Below are positions 43,495 through 52,048 of a DNA stretch of 64,000 bases, in pieces. Below the pieces are notes generated by a model that was not told the origin of the DNA, did no database searches, and saw nothing but the letters and a program-made list of their open reading frames with translations. Each line of letters opens with the position of its first letter. The first letter of the stretch is position 1. The position numbers and the translations under genes are program-made. The DNA is from Pseudomonas sp. PA27(2017) (GTDB lineage: Bacteria > Pseudomonadota > Gammaproteobacteria > Pseudomonadales > Pseudomonadaceae), in assembly GCF_001945445.1 (NCBI RefSeq), contig NZ_MSXW01000058.1:62001-126000 (forward strand), written 5' to 3'.

Positions 43495-44448
43495 TCAACC
43501 CTGAAGTGATTGCTCCTTGAGCGCACCGGTAGTACACGCCAGTTCCCTGATGCGAAAATGCAGCGTTCGCCTAGGAACACTAAGTTCTTTGGACACGGCG
43601 TCCAGGCGCCCTCCGTGACGGTGCAAAGCATCGGTGATAAGTGCTTTTTCAATTCGTTTCATCTGCACTCGCAAACCGCTATGCGTGCGGACATGTTCCA
43701 TTGTCAACGCACCAGAACTCAGTAACGAGAAGCCCATCACAAAACGTTTGGCCGCCGACTGCAGTTCACGAACATTACCTGGCCAGGAATGACCGAGTAG
43801 CAGCATCGCAACAGAAGCCTCGAGAACGGGCACCTCTCGTTTGAGACGGGCTGCCGCCGTGCGCGCGAAACTTTCGAACAATGGCAATATTTCGCCGCGC
43901 CGCTCGCGCAGCGGCGGAAGTCGAACAGTCACCGCATTGAGACGAAAGAACAGATCGCTACGAAAACGTCCTTGTTTCACCAACTTTGCCAATGGCCGCT
44001 GGGCGGAGGCAATGACTCTTAGATCGAGGGGAATGAAGTCCGTACTGCCTAGCCGCCCCACGCCGCGCTCTTCCAGAACACGCAGGAGCTTGGCCTGCAA
44101 CGCCAGGGGCATGCTGTCGATCTCATCCAGGTACAAGGTGCCCTTGTCGGAAGCCTCGATATAACCTGACCGCGCGCGCATAGCCCCGGTATAGGCACCG
44201 CTGGCGGCACCGAAGAGCTGACTTTCGGCGAGCGACTCCGGGATGGCTGCGCAGTTAAGCCCTACAAAGGCACCAGAACGTCCAGAATGTTTGTGAATGA
44301 GCTGCGCCAGCATGTCTTTCCCGGTGCCGGTTTCCCCGCAAACGAGAATATCGACATTCTGACTGATCACCGGCAGGGACACGCCCAATTTCAGCGTGTC
44401 ACTTAGACACGTGCATGACTCTTGGCAATTGGAGATTGGTTCGACCAT
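43495..44448 (-). CDS. hrpR: sigma-54 enhancer-binding activator HrpR
   Basis: A 317-residue paralogue of HrpS, also lacking a receiver domain: Walker A GETGTGKD (38-45), sigma-54 loop GAYTGA (84-89, Tyr in place of Phe), TLYLDEIDSMP, and a Fis-type C-terminus (LDAVSKELSVPRRTLHFRIREL). HrpR and HrpS form a mixed hexamer in P. syringae. The start MVEPISN was chosen over an upstream ATG because GAGAGG precedes it and the length then fits the family. The first 30 residues carry three Cys (SNCQESCTC), which is unusual. Confidence 0.92.
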   Translation of the reverse strand: MVEPISNCQESCTCLSDTLKLGVSLPVISQNVDILVCGETGTGKDMLAQLIHKHSGRSGAFVGLNCAAIPESLAESQLFGAASGAYTGAMRARSGYIEASDKGTLYLDEIDSMPLALQAKLLRVLEERGVGRLGSTDFIPLDLRVIASAQRPLAKLVKQGRFRSDLFFRLNAVTVRLPPLRERRGEILPLFESFARTAAARLKREVPVLEASVAMLLLGHSWPGNVRELQSAAKRFVMGFSLLSSGALTMEHVRTHSGLRVQMKRIEKALITDALHRHGGRLDAVSKELSVPRRTLHFRIRELACTTGALKEQSLQG

Positions 44449-45694
44449 CAAAAAGCCTCTCACAGTTCCCGCCGATACGCGGCACACTTTCAAGATGCAT
44501 ATCGAACAGACAATACGCCTCTTGGCCGCTAACTTTTGAAGAGCGAACAGTATCGACATTATGATTATTTTTTCGGCGGAAACCTCGCAACGCGCGGCTG
44601 CAATCGATAACCACCTCTGGAACGCTTTTGCTTTTACCCGAAGTAATGACTACCCCTAAAAGGATCAGTTCAATGGGAGGTTAAAAAAATAGCGCTCCGA
44701 CGTAATGCCATACCGCTTGTCTTTTTAATCCATTCGCTCAATACAGTCCCACCCGAAAAACCAAACTACGGTGACACTGCTAAACAAGCGCCACGTGCTC
44801 TGGCGCGCGCCCTTCGACGAAGACCGGATATTGACGCCAACAGCACAGCACTTGCTTCAGCGATAAATAAGCAAGGCAAAAAAATAATTAATCCAGATAA
44901 TAATTCACTCAACTAGCGAACCTATTGAATAACCAGACGCTCGCTCCTTTCCAGGCAATTAAATACATATTGGAGTTTAGAGAATTACTGTTGCACCCTG
45001 GTTTCAAGCGATAGAAAAGCAAAAAAGTATATATTCGGTCGACCACTAAGGTACGCAGGTGGACAGCCGGCTCCTCACTGGAAACAAATTGATACACATG
45101 CCGCGAGCGCTCCTCCACTGAGCGATCCCTATCGCGCCGACGCAATCAGCGCCATAAATGGCCACGGGATTCATGGTCTCAAGCGGGCCGGCGGGCGAGC
45201 ATCTCATTCATAGGAAATGGTGTGGAGCTAACGGTCGCACCTTCCAGCCAGCTTGCGTGGCCATAACGTCGAAGATCGAGCAGATGTGCCGGGATGCGGG
45301 GCCTGTAGGCACAGAGACAGACCACGCGCTGATGCTTTCCATAACGGAACCTCACGCTTGTCATTATAGTTGTACGCCACGAAGGGCACTGAGTGTCATC
45401 TCTTTGCAGATGCTGTGCCAGAAAGCCAAGAGCCCTATATAGAGCATCAGCACCCGCCCAAGAAAGGCACTAGCTGGCGGGAAATTGCCTGCGAGAGCCG
45501 CAAGCTGGCGGAATCTTGCTAGAAAACGCTGGATGAGCCACGCAGGTACAGACACAGCAGCGGCCCGAGTCATTCAAACTCGCTGGCGACCATTTGCAAG
45601 CTGGCGATCACTGTCTTGACGCTGCGCCCCATGGGAGTGCGCCGGGCCCCGGTCTGTACCTGGCGCCGCCCGCGGGACGCAGTTGACGGCCGTG
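44449..45694. other. right border region of the Hrp island
   Basis: About 1.25 kb between hrpR and ispH with no recognisable gene. The part from 44640 to 45060 is much richer in A+T than its surroundings (runs such as AAAAAAATAG, AAAAAAATAATTAAT, AAAAAAGTATATATT). Short ORFs (44909-45145, 45158-45442, 45364-45573) have no ribosome site or known content. The hrpR promoter must lie at the left end. No tRNA, integrase, IS or hrpH-like gene was seen. Confidence 0.6.
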
Positions 45695-46639
45695 TTAAAC
45701 CGCTTTGAGCCGCAGCTCCTTGGGCATGGAGAACGTCACGTTCTCCGGGCGGCCGTCCAGTTCCTGGACGTTGCTGGCGCCCCATTCGCCGAGCTTGTCG
45801 ATCACCCCGCGCACCAGCACTTCCGGAGCCGATGCACCAGCAGTGATGCCGATGCCCTTGGCGCCTTCGAACCACTCACGCTTGAGGTCTTCGGCGCCGT
45901 CGATCAGGTAGGCCGGGGTGCCCATGCGCTCTGCCAGCTCGCGCAGGCGATTGGAGTTGGAGCTATTCGGGCTGCCGACCACCAGCAGCACGTCGCACTC
46001 GTCAGCCAGTTGCTTGACCGCATCCTGGCGATTCTGGGTGGCGTAGCAGATGTCGTCCTTGCGCGGCCCACCGATGTTGGGGAAGCGCGCGCGCAGGGCG
46101 TCGATGACCTTGCTGGTGTCGTCCATCGACAAGGTGGTCTGGGTGACGAAGGCCAGGTTGTCTGGATCGCGTACCTGCAGCGTGGCGACGTCGTCCTCGT
46201 CCTCGACCAGGTAGATCGCGCCACCATTGCTGGCGTCGTATTGGCCCATGGTGCCTTCGACTTCCGGGTGGCCTTCGTGGCCGATGAGGATGCACTCGCG
46301 GCCATCGCGGCTATAGCGCACCACTTCCAGATGCACCTTGGTGACCAGCGGACAGGTGGCGTCGAACACTTTCAGGCCGCGATTGGCGGCTTCGTTGCGT
46401 ACCGCCTGGGACACGCCGTGGGCGCTGAAGATGACGATCACGTCATCGGGCACCTGGTCCAGCTCTTCGACGAACACCGCGCCACGGTTGCGCAGGTCCT
46501 CGACCACGAACTTGTTGTGCACCACTTCATGACGTACGTAGATCGGCGGGCCGAACACCTCGAGGGCGCGGTTGACGATCTCGATGGCGCGGTCGACACC
46601 GGCGCAGAAACCGCGGGGATTGGCGAGTTTGATATGCAT
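45695..46639 (-). CDS. ispH: 4-hydroxy-3-methylbut-2-enyl diphosphate reductase
   Basis: A 314-residue iron-sulfur enzyme of the last step of the MEP isoprenoid pathway, producing IPP and DMAPP. The three cluster cysteines are visible in RGFCAGVDRA, DATCPLV and DICYATQNRQ, along with SSNSNRLRELA and TAGASAPE. Length matches Pseudomonas IspH. It is the first housekeeping gene right of the Hrp island; in P. aeruginosa it directly follows fkpB, whereas a toxin-antitoxin pair intervenes here. Confidence 0.97.
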   Translation of the reverse strand: MHIKLANPRGFCAGVDRAIEIVNRALEVFGPPIYVRHEVVHNKFVVEDLRNRGAVFVEELDQVPDDVIVIFSAHGVSQAVRNEAANRGLKVFDATCPLVTKVHLEVVRYSRDGRECILIGHEGHPEVEGTMGQYDASNGGAIYLVEDEDDVATLQVRDPDNLAFVTQTTLSMDDTSKVIDALRARFPNIGGPRKDDICYATQNRQDAVKQLADECDVLLVVGSPNSSNSNRLRELAERMGTPAYLIDGAEDLKREWFEGAKGIGITAGASAPEVLVRGVIDKLGEWGASNVQELDGRPENVTFSMPKELRLKAV

Positions 46640-46675
46640 GTTGGTTGTCTCGATTGCGCGGCGACGAACAGCGTC

Positions 46676-46951
46676 TCAAGGATACTGCTGACGAGCATGA
46701 AGAACATTCACCACTTCCACAGCGTCAGCGGCTACTCGGTAAACCAGAATGTAGTTTGGATGAGCGATCAGCTCGCGTGTTCCGGGCACCCGACCAAAAC
46801 GATACAGATAGGGATGCTCGGCCAACGGCAGCACAACCGACTCCAATCGCTCTTTTAGCTGCCTGGCAGCCTTGGAGTCTTCATTGGCGATGTAGCGAAT
46901 GATCTGCAAAAGATCGTCCCTGGCAGTGGCGCGCCAGACGATCGGCAGCAT
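46676..46951 (-). CDS. RelE/ParE-family toxin
   Basis: A 91-residue RelE/ParE-superfamily toxin: IVWRATARDDLLQIIRYIANEDSKAARQL and the strand-rich end GTRELIAHPNYILVYRVAADAVEVVNVLHARQ are diagnostic. The ATG overlaps the antitoxin stop codon (ATGA). Whether it cleaves mRNA (RelE) or poisons gyrase (ParE) cannot be told; the C-terminal pattern is more ParE-like. It is inserted between ispH and fkpB. Confidence 0.88.
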   Translation of the reverse strand: MLPIVWRATARDDLLQIIRYIANEDSKAARQLKERLESVVLPLAEHPYLYRFGRVPGTRELIAHPNYILVYRVAADAVEVVNVLHARQQYP

Positions 46952-47145
46952 CAATCCTTACTCCGCCGCCGTGCCTCTGCCTCGCTGATGACGGCCTCGA
47001 CATCGGCCATCACCTGATCATGAGCAACCACAACGCGAGAGTCCGCGAGAGATTCCGCGACCTTGCGGCGAAACCAGCCGTCGTGGCTGTCCGCCAATTC
47101 CTGAGTCTCGAACTCCGACACGATGGGGGAACGCTGTACGCTCAT
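46951..47145 (-). CDS. antitoxin of the RelE/ParE-type pair
   Basis: A 64-residue acidic protein (IVSEFETQELADSHDGWFRRKVAESLADSRVVVAHDQVMADVEAVISEAEARR). The motif WFRRKVAESL...HDQVMADVEAVI is typical of stabilisation-type antitoxins paired with RelE/ParE toxins. It precedes and overlaps the toxin gene, the usual order, and probably represses its own promoter. Confidence 0.85.
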   Translation of the reverse strand: MSVQRSPIVSEFETQELADSHDGWFRRKVAESLADSRVVVAHDQVMADVEAVISEAEARRRSKD

Positions 47146-47193
47146 GGTGCGGCCTCTGTTTTAGCGGGCGACAGGGCACTCATCCTACACTGT

Positions 47194-47631
47194 CTAGACG
47201 GCTTTGACCTCAATGATCTCGACGTCGAAGGTCAGCGTCTTGCCGGCCAGCGGGTGGTTGAAGTCGATGGTCACCTGGGCGTCGTCGAACTCCTTGACCA
47301 CGCCTGGCAGCTCGGTATTGGCGGCGTCGTTGAAGATCACCAGCAGCCCTTCGGACAGCTCCATCTCCTGAAACTGCGAGCGCGGCATGACCTGCACGTT
47401 CTGCGGGTTGTGCTGGCCGAAGCCCTGCTCGGGCTCGACGGTCAGGCTGCGCTTGTCGCCGGCCTTGAAGCCGTAGAGCGCGGCCTCGAAACCCGGCAGC
47501 AGGTTGCCGTCGCCGACCTTGAAGGTGGCCGGCTGCTTGTCGAAGGTGCTGTCGACCACATCGCCGTTATCCAGCTTCAGCGCGAAATGCAGGGTGACCT
47601 GCCGATCCGGGCCGATACGTACATCAGTCAC
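47194..47631 (-). CDS. fkpB: FKBP-type peptidyl-prolyl isomerase, SlpA/FkpB type
   Basis: A 145-residue FKBP of the short SlyD/SlpA class (VTLHFALKLDNGDVVDSTFDKQPATFKVGDGNLLPGFEAALYGFKAGDKRSLTVEPEQGFGQ), with the inserted chaperone flap and no metal-binding His-rich tail. Such proteins catalyse proline isomerisation in the cytoplasm. The start overlaps the end of lspA by 8 bases, the conserved ileS-lspA-fkpB order. Confidence 0.93.
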   Translation of the reverse strand: MTDVRIGPDRQVTLHFALKLDNGDVVDSTFDKQPATFKVGDGNLLPGFEAALYGFKAGDKRSLTVEPEQGFGQHNPQNVQVMPRSQFQEMELSEGLLVIFNDAANTELPGVVKEFDDAQVTIDFNHPLAGKTLTFDVEIIEVKAV

Positions 47632-48130
47632 GTGCCACCTCTTCTTCAGGCTTCTTGCTCTTGAACATGTCCAGCGCCAGCAGGACGGCGCCTACGGTGA
47701 TCGCGCTGTCGGCGATATTGAAGGCCGGGAAATACCAGCTGCTCTGCCAGTGCACCAGGATGAAATCGACCACGTGGCCGAAGATCACACGGTCCACCAG
47801 ATTGCCCAGCGCGCCGCCGAGCACCAGGGCCAAGCCGACGGCCAGCCAGGTTTCATCGGCCTTGAGGCGCTTCATCCACACCACCAGAATCACGCTGACC
47901 ACCACGGCGATCAGGGTGAACAGCCAGCGCTGCCAGCCGGAGGCACCGGCCAGGAAGCTGAAGGCCGCGCCAGTGTTGTAGGCCAGGGTCCAGTCCAGTA
48001 CCTGGGGAATGACGGTGATGCGTTCGTACATCTGCAGGTTGTTGTCGAACCAGAACTTGGTGATCTGGTCGATCACGAACACCACGACACTGAGCCACAC
48101 CCAGCCGAGTTTGCCGAAACGGGCGCTCAT
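47624..48130 (-). CDS. lspA: lipoprotein signal peptidase
   Basis: A 168-residue inner-membrane aspartic peptidase that removes lipoprotein signal peptides after lipidation. Four helices, with the catalytic Asp motifs NLVDRVIFGHVVDFI and FNIADSAITVG. It is required for HrpT, HrcJ and other lipoproteins. It is 30 bases downstream of ileS. Confidence 0.96.
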   Translation of the reverse strand: MSARFGKLGWVWLSVVVFVIDQITKFWFDNNLQMYERITVIPQVLDWTLAYNTGAAFSFLAGASGWQRWLFTLIAVVVSVILVVWMKRLKADETWLAVGLALVLGGALGNLVDRVIFGHVVDFILVHWQSSWYFPAFNIADSAITVGAVLLALDMFKSKKPEEEVARD

Positions 48131-48160
48131 TGGTTCATCTCCGCGATGCGGGCCAGGGCG

Positions 48161-50995
48161 TTACGCATGGTGGCGCACCTCGCCCGAACCTTCGATGTTG
48201 CTGATGCAACGGCCGCACAGCTCCGGATGCTCGGCGTGAGTGCCGACATCGGCGCGCAGGTGCCAGCAACGGCCGCACTTGGCGTGGGCAGACTTGACGA
48301 TCTTCAGCTTCAACCCTTCGACCTCGGTGACCACGGCATCGGCCGGAGCATCGCTCAGCGGCGCGGTGGCGGCGGCGGAAGTGATCAGCGCAAAGCGCAG
48401 TTCGTCGCCGAGCTTGGCCAGGTCATCACGCAGGGCGTCGTCACCGAACAGGGTGACTTCGGCCTGAAGGCTGGCACCGATGGCCTTGCTCGCGCGCATA
48501 TTTTCCAGCTCCTTGTTGACCGCGCCCTTGACCGCCATGACGCGCTCCCAATAGGCGTTGTCCAGTTCGAAGCCTTCCGGCAGGCGTGCCAGGCTCTCGT
48601 ACCAGGTGGCCAGCATCACCGACTCAGCGCGCTCGCCCGGCAGGAACTGCCAGATTTCCTCGGCGGTGAACGACAGGATCGGGGCGACCCAGCGCACCAG
48701 CGCTTCGCAGATGTGGAACAGCGCGCTCTGGCAGGAACGGCGGGCAACGCTGTCCGGCGCGGTGGTGTACTGACGGTCCTTGATGATGTCCAGGTAGAAG
48801 CCACCCAGCTCCTGCACGCAGAAGTTGTGGACCTTGGAATACACGTTCCAGAAACGGTACTCGCCGTAGGCGTCGGTCAGCTCGTCCTGCAGACGCGCGG
48901 TGGCGTCGACGGCCCAGCGGTCGAGATCGAGCATCTGCTCGGCCGGCAGCAGGTCGGTGGCGGGATTGAAGCCATTGAGGTTGGCCAGCATGAAGCGCGC
49001 GGTGTTGCGGATGCGCCGGTAGGCATCGGCGCTGCGCTGCAGAATCTGGTCGGAAACCGCCATCTCGCCGGAGTAGTCGGTGGAGGCGACCCACAGGCGC
49101 AGGATGTCGGCGCCCATGCTGTCGATCACCTTTTGCGGCGCGACCACGTTGCCGAGGGATTTGGACTGCTTGCGCCCCTGCTCGTCGACGGTGAAACCGT
49201 GGGTCAGCAGTTCCTTGTACGGCGCGTGGCCGTCGATGGCGCAGCCGGTCAGCAGGGACGAGTGGAACCAGCCACGGTGCTGGTCGGAGCCTTCCAGGTA
49301 CAGATCGGCAACCGGGCCGCTGCTGTGCGCCAGATCGGCGTGAGAGCCGCGCAGCACGTGCCAGTGGGTGGTGCCGGAGTCGAACCACACGTCCAGGGTG
49401 TCGCGGCTCTTGTCGTACTGGTCGGCTTCGGCACCCAGCAGCTCGGCGGCATCCAGCTTGAACCAGGCTTCGATGCCTTGCTGCTCGACGCGCTTGGCGA
49501 CTTCTTCCATCAGTTCGACGGTACGCGGGTGCAGCTCGCCGCTCTCCTTGTGGGTGAAGAACGGGATCGGCACGCCCCAGTTGCGCTGACGCGAGATGCA
49601 CCAGTCCGGGCGCCCGGCGATCATGCTGTGCAGGCGCGCCTGGCCCCAGGCCGGAACGAACTTGGTGTCTTCGATGGCCGCCAGGGAGCGCTCACGCAGG
49701 GTGCCGCCCTCCTTCGGCTTGCTGTCCATGCCGACGAACCACTGCGCGGTGGCGCGGTAGATCAGCGGCGTCTTGTGCCGCCAGCAGTGCATGTAGCTGT
49801 GGCTGATGGTGGCGTGCTTGAGCAGCGCGCCCACCTCTTCGAGCTTGGCGACGATCGCCGGCGTGGCTTTCCAGATGAACTGGCCGCCAAAGAATGGCAG
49901 CGAGTCGACGTACACACCGTTGCTCTGCACCGGATTGAGAATTTCGTCGTTGCTCATGCCGTAGCGCTTGCAGCTCTGGAAGTCGTCCTCGCCGTAGGCC
50001 GGCGCGGAGTGGACGATACCGGTACCGGCGCCCAGCTCGACGTACTCGGCCAGGTACAGCGGCGACAGGCGGTCATAGAACGGGTGACGGAAATTGATCA
50101 GTTCCAGCGCCGAGCCTTCCGCGGTGGCGACCACCTGGCCTTCGAGGCCGAAGCGCTGCAGGCAGCTCTCGACCATTTCCTCGGCCAGCAGCAGCAGGCG
50201 GTCGCCCACGTCCACCAGCGCGTAGGTGAATTCCGGGTGCACGTTCAGCGCCTGGTTGGCCGGGATGGTCCACGGCGTGGTGGTCCAGATGACGATGGCG
50301 GTCGGCTTGCTCAGGCTGGCCAGACCGAAGGCGGCGGCCAGCTTGTCGGCATCCTCGACCGGGAAGGCCACGTCGATGGCTTCGGATTTCTTGTCCTGAT
50401 ACTCGACCTCGGCCTCGGCCAGGGCCGAGCCACAGTCGAAGCAGAAGTTGACTGGCTTGAGGCCTTTGAACACGAAACCGTTCTTGACCATTTCCGCCAG
50501 GGCGCGGATCTCGCCGGCCTCGTTGGCGAAGTTCATCGTCAGGTACGGGTTGTTCCAGTCACCCAGCACACCGAGGCGAATGAAGTTGGCCTTCTGCTCC
50601 TCGACCTGCTCGGCCGCGTAAGTGCGGCAACGCTCGCGGGTCAGGTCGGCCGGCTGGTTCTTGCCAAAAGTGGTCTCGACCTTGTGCTCGATCGGCAAGC
50701 CGTGGCAATCCCAACCCGGCACGTACGGCGCGTCATAGCCGGCCAGGGTCTTGGAGCGGGTGATGATGTCCTTGAGGATCTTGTTCAGCGCGTGACCGAT
50801 ATGAATGCTGCCGTTGGCATAGGGCGGGCCGTCGTGCAGCACGAATTTCGGGCGGCCTTCACCGGCCTTGCGCAGCTTTTCGTACAGACCAATATCAATC
50901 CAGCGCTGCAGGGTCTGCGGCTCGCGTTGCGGCAGGCCAGCCTTCATCGGGAAGGGAGTATCGGGCAGGTTCAGCGTGGCTTTGTAATCGGTCAT
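48161..50995 (-). CDS. ileS: isoleucyl-tRNA synthetase
   Basis: A 944-residue class I aminoacyl-tRNA synthetase. HIGH is intact (residues 65-68, GSIHIGHALNK), the editing domain contains TTTPWTIPAN-like WTTTPWTIPANQAL, and the C-terminal zinc finger (CGRCWHLR...CGRCISNI) is present. The KMSKS loop reads KQSKS (GRKQSKSLGN), with Gln replacing Met. The start MTDYKATL overlaps the ribF stop codon (ATGA). It is a bacterial-type IleS1 rather than the mupirocin-resistant IleS2 class. Confidence 0.96.
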   Translation of the reverse strand: MTDYKATLNLPDTPFPMKAGLPQREPQTLQRWIDIGLYEKLRKAGEGRPKFVLHDGPPYANGSIHIGHALNKILKDIITRSKTLAGYDAPYVPGWDCHGLPIEHKVETTFGKNQPADLTRERCRTYAAEQVEEQKANFIRLGVLGDWNNPYLTMNFANEAGEIRALAEMVKNGFVFKGLKPVNFCFDCGSALAEAEVEYQDKKSEAIDVAFPVEDADKLAAAFGLASLSKPTAIVIWTTTPWTIPANQALNVHPEFTYALVDVGDRLLLLAEEMVESCLQRFGLEGQVVATAEGSALELINFRHPFYDRLSPLYLAEYVELGAGTGIVHSAPAYGEDDFQSCKRYGMSNDEILNPVQSNGVYVDSLPFFGGQFIWKATPAIVAKLEEVGALLKHATISHSYMHCWRHKTPLIYRATAQWFVGMDSKPKEGGTLRERSLAAIEDTKFVPAWGQARLHSMIAGRPDWCISRQRNWGVPIPFFTHKESGELHPRTVELMEEVAKRVEQQGIEAWFKLDAAELLGAEADQYDKSRDTLDVWFDSGTTHWHVLRGSHADLAHSSGPVADLYLEGSDQHRGWFHSSLLTGCAIDGHAPYKELLTHGFTVDEQGRKQSKSLGNVVAPQKVIDSMGADILRLWVASTDYSGEMAVSDQILQRSADAYRRIRNTARFMLANLNGFNPATDLLPAEQMLDLDRWAVDATARLQDELTDAYGEYRFWNVYSKVHNFCVQELGGFYLDIIKDRQYTTAPDSVARRSCQSALFHICEALVRWVAPILSFTAEEIWQFLPGERAESVMLATWYESLARLPEGFELDNAYWERVMAVKGAVNKELENMRASKAIGASLQAEVTLFGDDALRDDLAKLGDELRFALITSAAATAPLSDAPADAVVTEVEGLKLKIVKSAHAKCGRCWHLRADVGTHAEHPELCGRCISNIEGSGEVRHHA

Positions 50996-51942
50996 GTCGG
51001 GCTCTTCATCAGCGGTTGGCGCTGCCAATGGTCGCGGGCAGCGGCAATGTCGGCCGCAATGGCCGTCTTCAATGCCTCGAGCGAGGCGAAACGCTGCTCA
51101 TCGCGCAGCTTGTGGTGGAAAGCCACCGTCAAACGCCGGCCATACAGGTCACCGGCAAAATCCAGCAGGTGCACCTCGAGGTGGGCGCTCCCGTCACCGG
51201 CCACGCTGGGGCGCACGCCGATATTGGCGACGCCCGGCCATGGCTGGCCGTCTATCTCGACGCTGACCAGATACACCCCGGTCAGCGGTACACGTTTGCG
51301 CTTGAGCTGCACGTTGGCGGTCGGCGCATTGAGCTGGCGGCCCAGCTTCTGCCCATGCAGCACCCGCCCGACGATGCGAAAGGGCCGGCCGAGCATGCGT
51401 TCGGCGACGGTGAAGTCGCCGCTGGCCAGGGCCTCGCGCACTCGCGTGCTGCTCACCCGCTGCCCGTCGATCACCACGGTCTTGGCCGCTTCGACACTGA
51501 AGCCTTCACGCTGCGCGGCCTCGGCCAGAAAGGCGAAGTCACCGGCGCGGTCGCAGCCGAAGCGGAAATCATCGCCCACTTCCAGATGCAGCACGCCGAG
51601 CCCGTCGACCAGCACGCGCTGCACGAATTCGGCGGCGCTCAATTCACGCAAACGCGGGTTGAAGGTCAGGCACAGCACCCGGTCGACGCCTTCGGCAGCC
51701 AGCAGGGCGAGCTTGTCACGCAGGCGGCTCAGACGTGCCGGCGCGCCTTCGGGGTCGAAGTATTCACGCGGCTGCGGCTCGAACAGCACCACGCAGCTCG
51801 GCACGCCCAGCTCTGCCGCGCGCTCACGCAAACGGGCCAGAATCGCCTGGTGGCCACGGTGAACGCCGTCGAAATTACCGATGGTGGCGACACAGCCCCG
51901 ATGCTGGGGCCGCAGATTATGAAGGCCTTGAACCAGCTGCAT
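50992..51942 (-). CDS. ribF: bifunctional riboflavin kinase/FAD synthetase
   Basis: A 316-residue RibF. The N-terminal FAD-synthetase domain has ATIGNFDGVHRGHQAIL and VGDDFRFGCDRAGDF, and the C-terminal kinase domain has GRVLHGQKLGRQLNAPTANV and VANIGVRPSV. It makes FMN, needed by UbiX, and FAD. The start MQLVQGLHNLRP was chosen from the family's usual N-terminus; the longer frame runs into murJ. Confidence 0.96.
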   Translation of the reverse strand: MQLVQGLHNLRPQHRGCVATIGNFDGVHRGHQAILARLRERAAELGVPSCVVLFEPQPREYFDPEGAPARLSRLRDKLALLAAEGVDRVLCLTFNPRLRELSAAEFVQRVLVDGLGVLHLEVGDDFRFGCDRAGDFAFLAEAAQREGFSVEAAKTVVIDGQRVSSTRVREALASGDFTVAERMLGRPFRIVGRVLHGQKLGRQLNAPTANVQLKRKRVPLTGVYLVSVEIDGQPWPGVANIGVRPSVAGDGSAHLEVHLLDFAGDLYGRRLTVAFHHKLRDEQRFASLEALKTAIAADIAAARDHWQRQPLMKSPT

Positions 51943-52048
51943 AACGCGCTTCTTGCTCACAAAGTGGCCAATTATACGCACAGCGGCTGGCGCCGGGTAG
52001 CGGATACGGCGCTCCGTTACCGGCACTGCTCATCGACACGGCGGCGGT

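Noticed and set aside
45345..45370. GGAACC in the right border as a sixth hrp box
   Set aside because: No CCACNNA follows at 15-17 bases.
45158..45573. Small frames near ispH that might be pilin or effector remnants
   Set aside because: I could not match them to any family, and no hrp box or ribosome site precedes them.
47504..51862. 1452-codon open frame on the plus strand
   Set aside because: It is antisense to lspA, ileS and ribF, which are clear genes on the minus strand; it is a high-GC shadow frame.
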